Below are positions 1 to 10,270 of a stretch of 64,000 nt of DNA, in pieces. The translations under genes were made by a program, and so were the position numbers. Source of the DNA: an uncultured Buttiauxella sp. (GTDB taxonomy: Bacteria; Pseudomonadota; Gammaproteobacteria; Enterobacterales; Enterobacteriaceae); NCBI GenBank assembly GCA_946480445.1, contig CAMLJN010000016.1, positions 1 through 64,000 on the forward strand, given 5' to 3'. The notes beneath the pieces were generated by a model that was given only the letters and a program-made list of their open reading frames with translations, was not told where the DNA came from and made no database searches. Numbering within the stretch: position 1 is the stretch's first letter; each line of letters starts with the position of its first letter.

Positions 1-60
1 GCTCGAACCGCCGACCCCCTCCGTGTAAAGGAGGTGCTCTACCCACTGCGCTAATCACCC
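1..60 (-). tRNA. tRNA-Val (UAC), 3' end cut off by the window edge
   Basis: The reverse complement reads as a tRNA-Val from the acceptor 5' strand GGGTGAT to the T loop; the rest lies outside the window. The anticodon loop TTTACAC carries UAC. It differs from the complete neighbouring copy at three places. The D stem reads GCGC against GAGC, which puts a G12/A23 mismatch where the neighbour has a U-A pair. It would be the second gene of the tRNA-Val transcript that starts near position 190, matching the valU-valX-valY array next to gltX in E. coli. Confidence 0.85.
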
Positions 61-104
61 AACGATTACTTCTCGTACCCCACTTCGAGTCACTCACTAA
101 TGAA

Positions 105-180
105 TGGTGGGTGATGACGGGCTCGAACCGCCGACCCCCTCCGTGTAAAGGAGATGCTCTACCAACTGAGCTAATCACCC
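105..180 (-). tRNA. tRNA-Val (UAC)
   Basis: A complete 76-nt cloverleaf ending in encoded ACCA. It has acceptor GGGTGAT/ATCACCC, D stem GCTC/GAGC, anticodon stem TCTCC/GGAGG with loop TTTACAC (anticodon UAC), and T stem GGCGG/CCGTC. It is the first gene of a minus-strand valine tRNA array divergent from gltX, as in E. coli. Confidence 0.96.
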
Positions 181-197
181 CCGCTGTGTGGAGTCGC

Positions 198-225
198 ATT
201 ATAGGGAGACTTGAAAATGAGTCAA
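198..225 (-). promoter_or_regulatory. promoter of the tRNA-Val operon
   Basis: On the minus strand there is a -35 TTGACT, a 16-base spacer and a perfect -10 TATAAT, followed by GCGACTC. A GC-rich discriminator after the -10 is typical of stringently controlled stable-RNA promoters. The first tRNA-Val begins about 18 bases downstream of the -10. Confidence 0.8.
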
Positions 226-345
226 CGCCTTTTCTAAAGTTTTTGTTCGTTCGTCGTAAAATTAAACAAAGCGATCGCGGATTGTGCGCTGCTGCTTGAT
301 TTGCCATCAGTTTAGTGTGTTTGCGGTGAACTAAAAGCATCAACA

Positions 346-373
346 TTGAGGAATCAGCCCACAGTGGTAGAAT
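346..373 (+). promoter_or_regulatory. possible gltX promoter
   Basis: TTGAGG and TAGAAT separated by 16 bases, about 70 bases upstream of the gltX start and divergent from the tRNA-Val promoter. Called only from similarity to sigma-70 consensus hexamers. Confidence 0.45.
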
Positions 374-440
374 GTTGCCCACTCATTCTTCCCTGGCATT
401 TGTCGGTTTCCCGGCACTTTTGCGTAATTAAGGCCGTTCA

Positions 441-1856
441 ATGAAAATCAAAACTCGCTTTGCGCCAAGCCCTACGGGCTATCTGCACGTTGGTGGCGCC
501 CGTACCGCTCTTTATTCCTGGCTTTTTGCTCGTCACCAAGGCGGCGAGTTCGTGCTGCGTATTGAAGACACCGATCTTGAGCGTTCCACCCCTGAAGCCA
601 TTGAAGCCATCATGGATGGAATGAACTGGTTGAGCCTTGAGTGGGATGAAGGCCCGTATTTCCAGACCAAACGTTTCGACCGCTATAACAGCGTAATTGA
701 TGAAATGCTTGAGGCGGGCACGGCATATAAATGCTATTGCTCCAAAGAGCGTCTGGACGCGCTGCGTGAAGAGCAGATGGAAAAGGGCGAGAAGCCGCGT
801 TACGACGGGCGCTGCCGTCACGGTCACGAACATCACGCAGCCGATGAGCCTTGCGTAGTGCGTTTTGCCAACCCGCAGGAAGGCACCGTTATTTTTGATG
901 ACCAAATCCGTGGCCCTATCGAGTTCAGCAACCAGGAGCTGGACGACCTGATCATTCGCCGTACCGATGGCTCTCCTACTTATAACTTCTGTGTTGTCGT
1001 TGATGACTGGGATATGGAGATCACCCACGTTGTCCGTGGCGAAGACCATATCAATAACACGCCGCGTCAAATCAACATTCTGAAAGCGCTAAACGCGCCA
1101 GTACCTCTTTATGCGCACGTTTCTATGATCAATGGCGACGACGGTAAAAAACTGTCCAAACGTCACGGCGCGGTCAGCGTGATGCAGTATCGTGACGACG
1201 GTTACCTGCCGGAAGCGCTGCTGAACTATCTGGTACGTCTGGGCTGGTCTCATGGCGATCAGGAAATCTTCACCCGTGAAGAGATGATCGGCCTGTTCGA
1301 TCTGAAGGCGGTCAGCAAATCTGCCAGCGCGTTCAACACTGAAAAGCTCCAGTGGCTGAACCATCACTACATTAACCACCTGCCGCCTGAATACGTTGCT
1401 ACCCACCTGCAATGGCATATTGAGCAGCAGAATATTGATACCCGCAATGGCCCGCAGCTGGCAGAGCTGGTGAAACTGCTGGGTGAACGCTGCAAGACGC
1501 TTAAAGAGATGGCGGAAAGCTGCCGCTACTTCTATGAAGACTTCAGCGAGTTCGATGCCGACGCGGCGAAAAAGCACCTGCGTCCTGTTGCCCGCCAGCC
1601 GCTGGAAGTAGTGCGCGATAAGCTGGAAGCGCTGAACGAGTGGACGGCAGAGAATGTACATCATGCCATTCAGGCCACGGCAGATGAGCTGGAAGTGGGC
1701 ATGGGTAAAGTAGGTATGCCGTTACGGGTCGCCGTCACCGGAGCAGGGCAGTCGCCAGCGCTGGATGTGACGGTTCACGCTATTGGTAAACAGCGCTCCG
1801 TTGCCCGCATCAATAAAGCTTTAGGTTTTATTGCCGAGCGTGAAGCCCAGCAGTAA
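441..1856 (+). CDS. gltX: glutamate--tRNA ligase
   Basis: Charges tRNA-Glu with glutamate in the cytoplasm (class I aminoacyl-tRNA synthetase). The protein has 471 residues, the usual enterobacterial length. Visible are the HIGH-type motif ([11 protein letters not shown], residues 9-19), the KMSKS-type motif KLSKR (237-241) and the zinc-site cysteines C98, C100 and C125 of the bacterial enzyme. It is divergent from the tRNA-Val array and followed by a hairpin, the same arrangement as in E. coli. The start has the expected N-terminus [13 protein letters not shown]. Confidence 0.98.
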   Translation: MKIKTRFAPSPTGYLHVGGARTALYSWLFARHQGGEFVLRIEDTDLERSTPEAIEAIMDGMNWLSLEWDEGPYFQTKRFDRYNSVIDEMLEAGTAYKCYCSKERLDALREEQMEKGEKPRYDGRCRHGHEHHAADEPCVVRFANPQEGTVIFDDQIRGPIEFSNQELDDLIIRRTDGSPTYNFCVVVDDWDMEITHVVRGEDHINNTPRQINILKALNAPVPLYAHVSMINGDDGKKLSKRHGAVSVMQYRDDGYLPEALLNYLVRLGWSHGDQEIFTREEMIGLFDLKAVSKSASAFNTEKLQWLNHHYINHLPPEYVATHLQWHIEQQNIDTRNGPQLAELVKLLGERCKTLKEMAESCRYFYEDFSEFDADAAKKHLRPVARQPLEVVRDKLEALNEWTAENVHHAIQATADELEVGMGKVGMPLRVAVTGAGQSPALDVTVHAIGKQRSVARINKALGFIAEREAQQ

Positions 1857-1863
1857 TGCTGAT

Positions 1864-1889
1864 AAAGAGGGACGGTGTTTTCCCTCTTT
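1864..1889 (+). terminator. hairpin downstream of gltX
   Basis: AAAGAGGGA and TCCCTCTTT form a 9-bp stem around an 8-base loop, followed by an AT-rich but not T-only tail. It probably ends or processes the gltX transcript. It is also the first hairpin of the two-copy RNA element described at 1895. Confidence 0.55.
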
Positions 1890-1894
1890 ATAAT

Positions 1895-2019
1895 TAGAAG
1901 CTGTGAATCAATGCGTTGATTTGCAAGATTTTTATTTAGCGACGCAGGCACGGGCAGCTGTGCCAGAGGATGAGATGAGTCCTCAGTCTGAAACCGGCGA
2001 ATTATCGCCGGTTTTTTTT
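1895..2019 (+). ncRNA. candidate structured RNA, copy A (after gltX)
   Basis: This stretch holds the palindrome AATCAATGCGTTGATT, a stem GAGGA/TCCTC, the conserved tail CAGTCTGAA and a rho-independent terminator. The same ordered parts occur after sixA (60103-60221), where the second stem reads GAGGA/TCTTC, which still pairs through a G-U. Conservation of pairing between otherwise different spacers supports an RNA. A 71-codon open frame (1903-2118) crosses it but runs antisense into the YfeC gene and looks spurious. I do not recognise it as a named small RNA. Confidence 0.45.
1993..2019 (+). terminator. rho-independent terminator
   Basis: ACCGGCGA/TCGCCGGT stem with an AT loop followed by eight T residues on the plus strand. 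It ends whatever reads out of gltX or from the candidate RNA, right at the 3' end of the convergent YfeC-like gene. Confidence 0.85.
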
Positions 2020-2356
2020 AGTCTTCGCGGATCCCCAAACGCTTCAGGACTCCTGCAATTCCTTCCCGCAGAATCAGCGCAGACATCTTCTGCTGCTCAC
2101 CATCCGACATTTGTTTGATCGAGTTTAGCAGCAGGCCTTCTAAGGTGGAATCGTTCACTGAATACAATGCTGGTTTATCGGCGGCGCGCTTCGCGTTACT
2201 GATAAATTCCCGAACGCGATCGTCAATATGGATTAGCCTTGCTTTTCCACCCTGAACACCGGGCTTCTGCGTCGTTGTCCAGTTTTCTTTGCGCACCCAC
2301 TTATTGATAGTTTGTCGACTATAACCCGTTAGCGTCGCCAGTTCTTCAGGCGTCAT
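2018..2356 (-). CDS. yfeC: YfeC-like DNA-binding protein
   Basis: A small putative transcriptional regulator with an N-terminal helix-turn-helix (LATLTGYSRQTINKWVRKE) of the Mu-repressor/MerR-like type. The core GVQGGKAR and the C-terminal LREGI...LGIR block match E. coli YfeC. Its targets are not established as far as I know. The start is uncertain. The open frame continues to an ATG at 2425, but only the ATG at 2356 has a Shine-Dalgarno-like AGGAAC just upstream and gives a YfeC-like length (112 residues). YfeD, which neighbours yfeC in E. coli, is absent. The gene lies between gltX and the alanine tRNAs, as expected. Confidence 0.8.
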   Translation of the reverse strand: MTPEELATLTGYSRQTINKWVRKENWTTTQKPGVQGGKARLIHIDDRVREFISNAKRAADKPALYSVNDSTLEGLLLNSIKQMSDGEQQKMSALILREGIAGVLKRLGIRED

Positions 2357-2530
2357 TCGTTCCTTGAGCACGGTGTTTTCCTTAAAGCGAAATAAATGGT
2401 AGAGGTTCATTTTATGTGATCGCATTACGCGAAACTGTGACAGGATTAACTACAGAGGGATGCGATGCAACCGTGAACTTCATGAGTTGTTTGCTTTTTC
2501 GACGATTGATCGCAGATGAAGAAATTGCCG

Positions 2531-2559
2531 TTGACACTCCGTGATGGGTTTCATATTAT
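2531..2559 (+). promoter_or_regulatory. promoter of the tRNA-Ala pair
   Basis: Consensus -35 TTGACA, 17-base spacer and -10 TATTAT, followed by the GC-rich discriminator GCCGCCC typical of stable-RNA promoters. It lies 35 bases upstream of the first tRNA-Ala. Confidence 0.85.
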
Positions 2560-2593
2560 GCCGCCCGTCAACACGACAAGGTTTCTACGGTGT

Positions 2594-2669
<76 letters not shown>

Positions 2670-2713
2670 AATCTTCACCAGCAAGATTTGCTTCGTAGAA
2701 TCCAGCCTATCGT

Positions 2714-2789
<76 letters not shown>

Positions 2790-2798
2790 AAATCTAAG

Positions 2799-2825
2799 AC
2801 CCTCGCCTAACGGCGGGGGTTTTTG
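2799..2825 (+). terminator. terminator of the tRNA-Ala operon
   Basis: A strong CCCTCGCC/GGCGGGGG stem with a TAAC loop followed by TTTTT, ten bases after the second tRNA-Ala. Confidence 0.9.
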
Positions 2826-3066
2826 CATTCTGGCCGGCAGAAAGGCCGATACATGGCTGCGTTTAAACGCTAAATATTTATTTAGTGAATGATTTCTATT
2901 TTCAAATACCCTGTATCAATATATGTATGCGGTTTTACTGGGCTTAAAATAGCTCTCTTCCATTCTGTACTCGCCCGCGATGACTTGATTTGCAGCGTGA
3001 AGAAACGTATTCTTGCCGTCTAAATTATGCGCTCCCGCCAACGCCGAAAAATTAACATCTGTGCTT

Positions 3067-5262
3067 ATGAGTTTTCACAAATTAATCAGAAAAACGCTGA
3101 CGGCACTGGTGATGTGTTTAGTCTTCGCCCCCTTTGCGCGCCATATCTCGCCTATCACGATGATCGAAGGAAGTCGGGTTTACCTTGCCTATCTCCCTCT
3201 TAGCGTGATGATTTCATTGATATTAATCTTTGGTCGCTACGCGGTTGTGCCGCTGATTGTCGGGGTTACGGTAACCTTTGCATACAGCCTTGATTTACCT
3301 TTCATTCCGCTGGCGACATTTATCTTCTGCTTATTAGTGCCATTGTTATTCGCCTGTTTTATCACGCGATATTATCTTGGACCCCGCTGGCGCTTTGCGT
3401 TAATGAATAAAGGAAGGGGGGGCAGGATATTTTGGTTAGTTTTCTTTGCGCCGTGTTGTACTAAATTATTGATGCATATCGCCGGAGGCTTCATCAGTTA
3501 TCCCCCTGAGCTTGCGCCTTTCTTTGGTGACAGCTCGCAGATATACACGATAGTGGACTTAGAAAACCTCATTGCGGCCTCGCTAATTTTTCCTCCTCTT
3601 TTCTACTGCCCTTTGCGTATGATTCTTAACCCGAATTATGCGCGGGCCTTCTGGCGCCGCTGCGTGCTGCGCTATCTGTCGGCACAATACCGCGTCTTTA
3701 CCCTGGCCTGGGTCGGGCTGTGGACAGCTTTTCTGGTCTTGCTGTGCTGTGCTTATAAAACAACGTTAATTTCCAGCTACCTTGTTCCCCTTATCTTTGT
3801 GCTTTTCACCGCCGGGATTCGCCATTTCGGACCAAGATTAATCTCTTTGCTGTGGGCGGCATCGGCGTGGGTATTGCTGACCTACAACGAAGGCTTTCTG
3901 CAAGGCGTCAACACCGAGTTCGCGCTGTCGTTTATCCTCTCGGTCTTTATCTCATTTACCGTCTGTATGCTCTATATGACGATGATCTTCCATAAAAATG
4001 AATGGATGAAACGCGTCTATCACGCTCAGGCGATGACAGACCCACTAACCCAGCTGCCCAATCTTCGCGCCCTGGAACAGCATGTGAAACGTTATCCCTC
4101 CGGTGTGCTGTGCTGTCTGCGCATGTCCAATCTGGAATTTCTCAGCCGCCACTATGGCGTGATGATGCGTGTACACTGCAAAAAGGAAATTACCCAGCAG
4201 CTCAAGCCCTGGCTGGATGAGGGCGAGCAGGTTTTCCAGTTTCCCGGCTGCGAGCTTTTGATTTACCTGCGTGGTTTAGAAACTCAGGCCCGTCTGAGCC
4301 ACCTTGTCGATTTACTCAATAGCAAGAAAATCAGCTGGAACAACACCCTGCTGGAAATCGAATACGGTGCCTCCTACAGCGTGATGAGTGACGATGATAG
4401 CGATTTACATCGTACCTTAGGGCAGCTTAGTTACCTCGCAGAAGAAGCCTGTTCTGTGCATCGTGTGCTGAGCCTGAATATGCAAAGCGAAGCGGTTTCC
4501 GGCCAGACCACCGAGCGGGTGCTGCTGCTGCATAAGGTAAAGCATGCATTAAATGAGGAAGGCTCGTTGCAGCTCTATGCTCAGCCGATCGTCAACGGTG
4601 AAGGCGTCGGATACAGCGAAATTCTGACCCGGATGTTTTTTGACGGGGAAATGATAACCCCTGATAAATTCATTCCTATTATTGCCGAGTTCAATCTTAG
4701 CGCCCGTTTTGATATGCAGGTTATCAGCAAGCTGGTGGACTGGCTAAAACAGCAGCGCAGCCAGGGGCTGGCTCCGCAGTTCTCCGTTAACCTGATGCCG
4801 TTGACTCTGATGCAGAAAGACATTGCGCAGCAGATAGTTACGCTATTTGCTGAAAATCAGCTACCCTCAAGTGCCGTGATTATTGAAGTGACAGAGGAGC
4901 AGGCTTTCTCAAATTCTGAAACTTCCATTCAGAACATCACTGTGCTGAGGGAAAACGGTTTTAAAATTGCGATTGATGATTTTGGGACGGGCTATGCCAA
5001 CTACGAGCGGCTAAAGCGCTTGCAGGCAGATATTATAAAAATTGACGGCTGCTTCATAAAGGACATTGCCTCAGACTCGCTGGACACCATGATCGTGAAG
5101 TCTATCTGCGATTTGGCGCGTGCAAAGCAGCTGGTTGTGGTCGCGGAATTTGTGGAAACCGAAGAGCAACGCGCCATACTGCTGGGGTTAGGTGTACAGT
5201 ATTTACAGGGATATTTGACCGGTAAGCCAGAACCTCTTATTGGCGTCCCCGCCTGTGCATAG
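3067..5262 (+). CDS. pdeA: c-di-GMP phosphodiesterase PdeA (membrane MASE1-like, degenerate GGDEF, EAL)
   Basis: An inner-membrane protein predicted to hydrolyse cyclic di-GMP. Residues 1 to about 310 hold roughly eight to ten hydrophobic segments (MASE1-like sensor). A degenerate GGDEF-like domain follows (TDPLTQLPNLRALEQ, no GGDEF signature), then a C-terminal EAL domain. The EAL motif is present as EIL. DDFGTGYANYERLK and the KIDG segment, which carry metal-binding and catalytic residues, are intact. The order and sequence match E. coli PdeA (YfeA, 729 residues); this start gives 731. A TTG 18 codons upstream could extend it but lacks a ribosome site. It is followed 41 bases later by a diguanylate cyclase, so enzymes for both directions of c-di-GMP turnover are neighbours. 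Confidence 0.9.
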   Translation: MSFHKLIRKTLTALVMCLVFAPFARHISPITMIEGSRVYLAYLPLSVMISLILIFGRYAVVPLIVGVTVTFAYSLDLPFIPLATFIFCLLVPLLFACFITRYYLGPRWRFALMNKGRGGRIFWLVFFAPCCTKLLMHIAGGFISYPPELAPFFGDSSQIYTIVDLENLIAASLIFPPLFYCPLRMILNPNYARAFWRRCVLRYLSAQYRVFTLAWVGLWTAFLVLLCCAYKTTLISSYLVPLIFVLFTAGIRHFGPRLISLLWAASAWVLLTYNEGFLQGVNTEFALSFILSVFISFTVCMLYMTMIFHKNEWMKRVYHAQAMTDPLTQLPNLRALEQHVKRYPSGVLCCLRMSNLEFLSRHYGVMMRVHCKKEITQQLKPWLDEGEQVFQFPGCELLIYLRGLETQARLSHLVDLLNSKKISWNNTLLEIEYGASYSVMSDDDSDLHRTLGQLSYLAEEACSVHRVLSLNMQSEAVSGQTTERVLLLHKVKHALNEEGSLQLYAQPIVNGEGVGYSEILTRMFFDGEMITPDKFIPIIAEFNLSARFDMQVISKLVDWLKQQRSQGLAPQFSVNLMPLTLMQKDIAQQIVTLFAENQLPSSAVIIEVTEEQAFSNSETSIQNITVLRENGFKIAIDDFGTGYANYERLKRLQADIIKIDGCFIKDIASDSLDTMIVKSICDLARAKQLVVVAEFVETEEQRAILLGLGVQYLQGYLTGKPEPLIGVPACA

Positions 5263-5303
5263 ATGCCTTAGAGCATTGTCACGTTCGTGAGTAGGGAGTA
5301 AGC

Positions 5304-6932
5304 ATGTCATCAGCGAATCGGTTCCGTTTGCCAATGGAAAAAACGCTGCGCATCATTCACCTGTGCTTTATCTTCGTTTTTCTGTTAACCAGCCTGCTGT
5401 TCTGGCAGCAAGGTGAGCTGTTTAATCACGGCTACCGCACCAGCCAGCTAAGCCACCTGGAAAGCGTTATCGCCCGCCTTGAAAGCCGTGCGCAATACAA
5501 AATAGATAACCTGCGCTATCTGCAACGTATTTTTACCGAAGCGCTGGATGATCCGCTTTTCACGGGGAGCGCGAGCCTGTCCACGAATCTTAATGATCCT
5601 GTCAACAGCGCGTCATTGTGGATAAATGAACTGCCAATGGTCGGCGGGGGGCAGTCTGAAGCGGACAAGCACATTGCGTCAAAAATCAGGCATGAGCTGT
5701 ATGCGCTGCGAAAAATACAGAGCCTCTTTCCATTAGCCAGCGATTCGCTGGACACCCCCGCGAGTAACTATTACATCTCGCGGGAAGGGCGCTTTATCGC
5801 CTCTCTCTCCACCGAAATGAACGCTCAACTGGTGCGCAGCTATAATCCCCATCGTAAAGAGGGCAGTCTTATTCTCGCCTCACCTTTGCTAAACCCGCAG
5901 CGCAACCCATTCTGGACGCGTCAGAATTTAGATGGCACGCAAGATACGCTGATTAATGGCGCTGTGCCGGTGGATTTTCATGGGGAGTGGATAGGATTGC
6001 TTGGCGTGGCCTTCACGCCGGAAAAAATCAAAGCGTTACTTGCAGATTCACTTCCTGAAAATACGCAAAGCGCCTACCAGCTGCTTGATTACCGTCTTAT
6101 GCCACTGAGCGCAACCGTAGGCGCTATTAATAATGTCCAGCTGAATGCTCAGCAGCTTAAGCGCATTGCCAGCCAGCTGGCTGTATCCTCACGCGGCACG
6201 CTTCGTTTCGGGGCGGTGTATGTCACCTTTGGCAGCGTGGCGAATACGCAAAGCGTTGTGATTAGCACGCAAACGCTAAGCCAGGGGCTGCACGAGGACT
6301 TCGGGCGCTTTAGCCTTTTGCTGGTGGTCATGTGGATTATCTTTGTCCTTCTGCTATGGGCGTCGCACCGCCTGATTTGTCGCCTGGTACGCAATATGGG
6401 GACGTTGCAGCGCGAAATGCACTGGCATGCTTATCATGACGATCTGACCAGTGCGCTCAACCGCCGGGGGTTCTTTGAGAAAACAGCCCAGCTTAGTCCG
6501 CGCTATAAAGATTATTCTCTGGTGCAGATCGATCTGGACCACTTTAAGAAGGTAAACGATCGCTTCGGGCATCAGGCGGGGGATGCCGTGCTGGTTCATG
6601 CAACGCAGTGTATCCAGAAAGCGATCCGCAGCAAGGATGTTCTCGGGCGTCTTGGTGGGGAAGAGTTTTGTATCTACCTGCCGGAGACCCATCTTGAGGC
6701 GGCCGTAGCGGTGGCCACGCGCATTAAAAAGCATCTGGAGTTTACCCCGCTGGCGCTAAATAACGGGACAAGACTTTCGATTACGGCATCGCTGGGTGTG
6801 GCCGCCTACGGAGAGCATCCTGGATACTCGCTGGAGCAAATACAGTCGCTGGCGGATTTACGGCTCTACAGCGCGAAACAGCGCGGCCGAAATCAGGTCT
6901 GTGCGGATGGAGAAGAAGTCGAAGAGGCATAA
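5304..6932 (+). CDS. membrane-anchored diguanylate cyclase
   Basis: Predicted to make cyclic di-GMP from two GTP. A transmembrane segment at about residues 16-36 and another at about 335-355 enclose a periplasmic sensor region of some 300 residues that I cannot assign to a named fold. The C-terminal GGDEF domain carries the active-site motif GGEEF. The product-inhibition I-site RSKD lies five residues before it, so the enzyme is probably active and feedback-controlled. The start has a good Shine-Dalgarno (GGGAG, six bases before ATG). It may be co-transcribed with pdeA. It is not in the E. coli K-12 order at this place, so it may be an accessory gene. Confidence 0.88.
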   Translation: MSSANRFRLPMEKTLRIIHLCFIFVFLLTSLLFWQQGELFNHGYRTSQLSHLESVIARLESRAQYKIDNLRYLQRIFTEALDDPLFTGSASLSTNLNDPVNSASLWINELPMVGGGQSEADKHIASKIRHELYALRKIQSLFPLASDSLDTPASNYYISREGRFIASLSTEMNAQLVRSYNPHRKEGSLILASPLLNPQRNPFWTRQNLDGTQDTLINGAVPVDFHGEWIGLLGVAFTPEKIKALLADSLPENTQSAYQLLDYRLMPLSATVGAINNVQLNAQQLKRIASQLAVSSRGTLRFGAVYVTFGSVANTQSVVISTQTLSQGLHEDFGRFSLLLVVMWIIFVLLLWASHRLICRLVRNMGTLQREMHWHAYHDDLTSALNRRGFFEKTAQLSPRYKDYSLVQIDLDHFKKVNDRFGHQAGDAVLVHATQCIQKAIRSKDVLGRLGGEEFCIYLPETHLEAAVAVATRIKKHLEFTPLALNNGTRLSITASLGVAAYGEHPGYSLEQIQSLADLRLYSAKQRGRNQVCADGEEVEEA

Positions 6933-6966
6933 AAAAAAACCGGGGCAAAAGCTGCCCCGGTTTTTT
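6931..6966. terminator. bidirectional terminator between the cyclase gene and nupC
   Basis: Perfect stem AACCGGGGCA/TGCCCCGGTT, with A-run on the left and T-run on the right, so it works for both convergent genes. Confidence 0.93.
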
Positions 6967-6979
6967 AACAAGCAAGGGA

Positions 6980-8167
6980 TTACAGGAACAGCGCTGCGAT
7001 AGAAGCAGACAAAATGCTTACCAGCGTAGAGCCGTAAACCAGCTTCAGGCCGAAGCGGGAAACCACGTTACCCTGTTCTTCATTCAGGCCTTTGATAGCA
7101 CCGGCGATGATCCCGATAGAAGAGAAGTTGGCGAAGGAAACCAGGAAGACTGACAGGATACCTTCAGCGCGTGGAGACAGAGTGCCTGCCAGTTTTTGCA
7201 GATCCATCATCGCCACGAATTCGTTAGAAACGAGTTTGGTCGCCATAATACTGCCCACCTGCAGCGCTTCATGAGCGGGCACACCCATCACCCAGGCTAC
7301 CGGGTAGAAGATGTAACCCAGAATGCCCTGGAAGGAGATACCAAACACCGCAGCGAACAGCGCGTTCAGCGCGGAAATCAGCGCGATGAAGCCAATCAGC
7401 ATGGCCGCAACGATGATCGCCACTTTAAAGCCCGCCAGAATGTATTCACCCAGCATTTCGAAGAAACTCTGACCTTCATGCAAATTAGACATTTGCAGGT
7501 TTTCTTCGTTTTCATCAACGCGGTACGGGTTAATCAGGGACAGTACGATAAAGGTACTGAACATGTTTAATACCAGAGCCGCCACCACATATTTGGGTTC
7601 GAGCATGGTCATATACGCACCGACGATGGACATCGACACGGTAGACATTGCCGTCGCGGCCATGGTGTACATACGGTTGCGCGACATCTTGCCCAGAATA
7701 TCTTTATACGCGATAAAGTTTTCTGACTGTCCCAAAATCAGAGAGCTTACGGCGTTAAAGGATTCCAGTTTGCCCATGCCGTTCACTTTAGACAGCAGCG
7801 TACCGATAAAGCGGATAACGACGGGCAGCACGCGGATATGCTGTAAAATACCGATCAGCGCAGAGATAAAGACGATAGGGCAGAGCACTTTCAGGAAGAA
7901 GAAGGCGAGTCCTTCATCATTCATCTTACCGAAGACAAAGTTTGTCCCTTCGTTAGCGAACGACAGCAGTTTCTCGAACATTTCGGAGAAGCCACGCACG
8001 AAGCCCAGGCCAACCTCGGAGTTCAGGAAGAACCATGCGAGCAACATTTCAATCACTAACAATTGAATCACAAAGCGAATACGAATTTGCTTGCGGTTAG
8101 GGCTGACCAGCAATGCCAGCAGCGCAACCACAGCTAGCGCTAAAACAAAGTGCAGAACGCGGGACAT
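6980..8167 (-). CDS. nupC: nucleoside:H+ symporter NupC
   Basis: Concentrative nucleoside transporter of the inner membrane that takes up pyrimidine nucleosides and adenosine with protons. The protein has 395 residues (E. coli 400) and is hydrophobic throughout. It shows the family features [11 protein letters not shown] and [11 protein letters not shown], and the N-terminus [14 protein letters not shown] matches the E. coli protein. It is transcribed away from mntH. In E. coli it is under CytR/CRP control; here I see only weak CRP-like half-sites (TGTGA near 8263) in the shared upstream region and do not claim an operator. Confidence 0.96.
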   Translation of the reverse strand: MSRVLHFVLALAVVALLALLVSPNRKQIRIRFVIQLLVIEMLLAWFFLNSEVGLGFVRGFSEMFEKLLSFANEGTNFVFGKMNDEGLAFFFLKVLCPIVFISALIGILQHIRVLPVVIRFIGTLLSKVNGMGKLESFNAVSSLILGQSENFIAYKDILGKMSRNRMYTMAATAMSTVSMSIVGAYMTMLEPKYVVAALVLNMFSTFIVLSLINPYRVDENEENLQMSNLHEGQSFFEMLGEYILAGFKVAIIVAAMLIGFIALISALNALFAAVFGISFQGILGYIFYPVAWVMGVPAHEALQVGSIMATKLVSNEFVAMMDLQKLAGTLSPRAEGILSVFLVSFANFSSIGIIAGAIKGLNEEQGNVVSRFGLKLVYGSTLVSILSASIAALFL

Positions 8168-8458
8168 ATTTGCTCCAAATATGAGGCAGGTTTAATTTCG
8201 TTGCACATTCTATGAAACAAGCAATAAGAAAACGAGAGCAATCGCACACTATAGTAATGACATGTGACGAAGTGCAAAATTAGTGATCAACCATACATTT
8301 CTGCTATGTTAAGTAAAGAAGCTAAAAGTTGCGTCAGCGCACACTCTGCTGAAGATAGCAGACTGGCGCCGCAAAAAACGTTAACGCCAATCCAAAGCGG
8401 CACACCCACCATCGTTTCTGACTATCAGTGAAATCCCTGTCAACCCTCATCCCGGTCT

Positions 8459-9756
<1,298 letters not shown>

Positions 9757-9759
<3 letters not shown>

Positions 9760-9784
9760 AAAAACCTCACCCGGTGGGGTGAGG
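9757..9784 (-). terminator. terminator of ypeC
   Basis: CCTCACCC/GGGTGAGG stem. On the minus strand it is followed by a run of seven T, so it ends the ypeC transcript; on the plus strand there is no T-run. Confidence 0.85.
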
Positions 9785-9796
9785 TCGGTACTTAAG

Positions 9797-10117
9797 TTAG
9801 TGGTGATGGCCATGACCATGACCGTGGCCGCGTCCGCGGTGGTCGTCGCGGTCCCTCCATCCTTCACGGTAGCCTCTTTCATAGCTTCCGCGTCCGCGAT
9901 CCCAGCCGCGATGGCGATGCCAGCCGCGGTCACGCCATTCATAATTCCTGTGCCAGTAGTCACGGTCACGCCAGTCACGTCCGTCCCAGTAGTTACCGCG
10001 ATAATCCTGATCGCCGATGTTTAATTTTACCGACGGCAACAGGGTGATTTCGCCCGCATTCGCGACCAGCGGGGCAGACGCCAGTAATGCAATCGCAAGA
10101 ATCAGTGACCTGAACAT
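9797..10117 (-). CDS. ypeC: YpeC, DUF2502 periplasmic protein
   Basis: A small secreted protein of unknown function (106 residues; E. coli YpeC 108). The signal peptide ends near VANA (about residue 21). The mature part starts [17 protein letters not shown] and continues as an Arg/Asp/Trp/Tyr-rich tract with [17 protein letters not shown], both matching E. coli YpeC. The C-terminus is [10 protein letters not shown], a His/Gly tail that could bind metal; with mntH next door a metal link is tempting but is only inference. It has its own terminator and is convergent with mntH. Confidence 0.9.
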   Translation of the reverse strand: MFRSLILAIALLASAPLVANAGEITLLPSVKLNIGDQDYRGNYWDGRDWRDRDYWHRNYEWRDRGWHRHRGWDRGRGSYERGYREGWRDRDDHRGRGHGHGHGHHH

Positions 10118-10270
10118 ACTCTCTCCTTAACACACGGTAGCCGCCAGGCGGCCTGTTAACGCAATATTAAGGGTTGGTAAATAAGTGTTTCATCGGCACA
10201 ACTCTTAAATCGCAGAAGAGAGCACTTTTTGCTAAAAATGACTGCCCGTCACTCCTTGCCGGGTAAGCGT

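Noticed and set aside
1903..2118. 71-codon open frame after gltX
   Set aside because: It runs through a terminator and antisense to the 3' end of the YfeC-like gene, has no ribosome site and no family resemblance; the region fits a structured RNA better.
9779..10024. 81-codon open frame on the plus strand opposite ypeC
   Set aside because: Antisense shadow of the repetitive Arg/His codons of ypeC.
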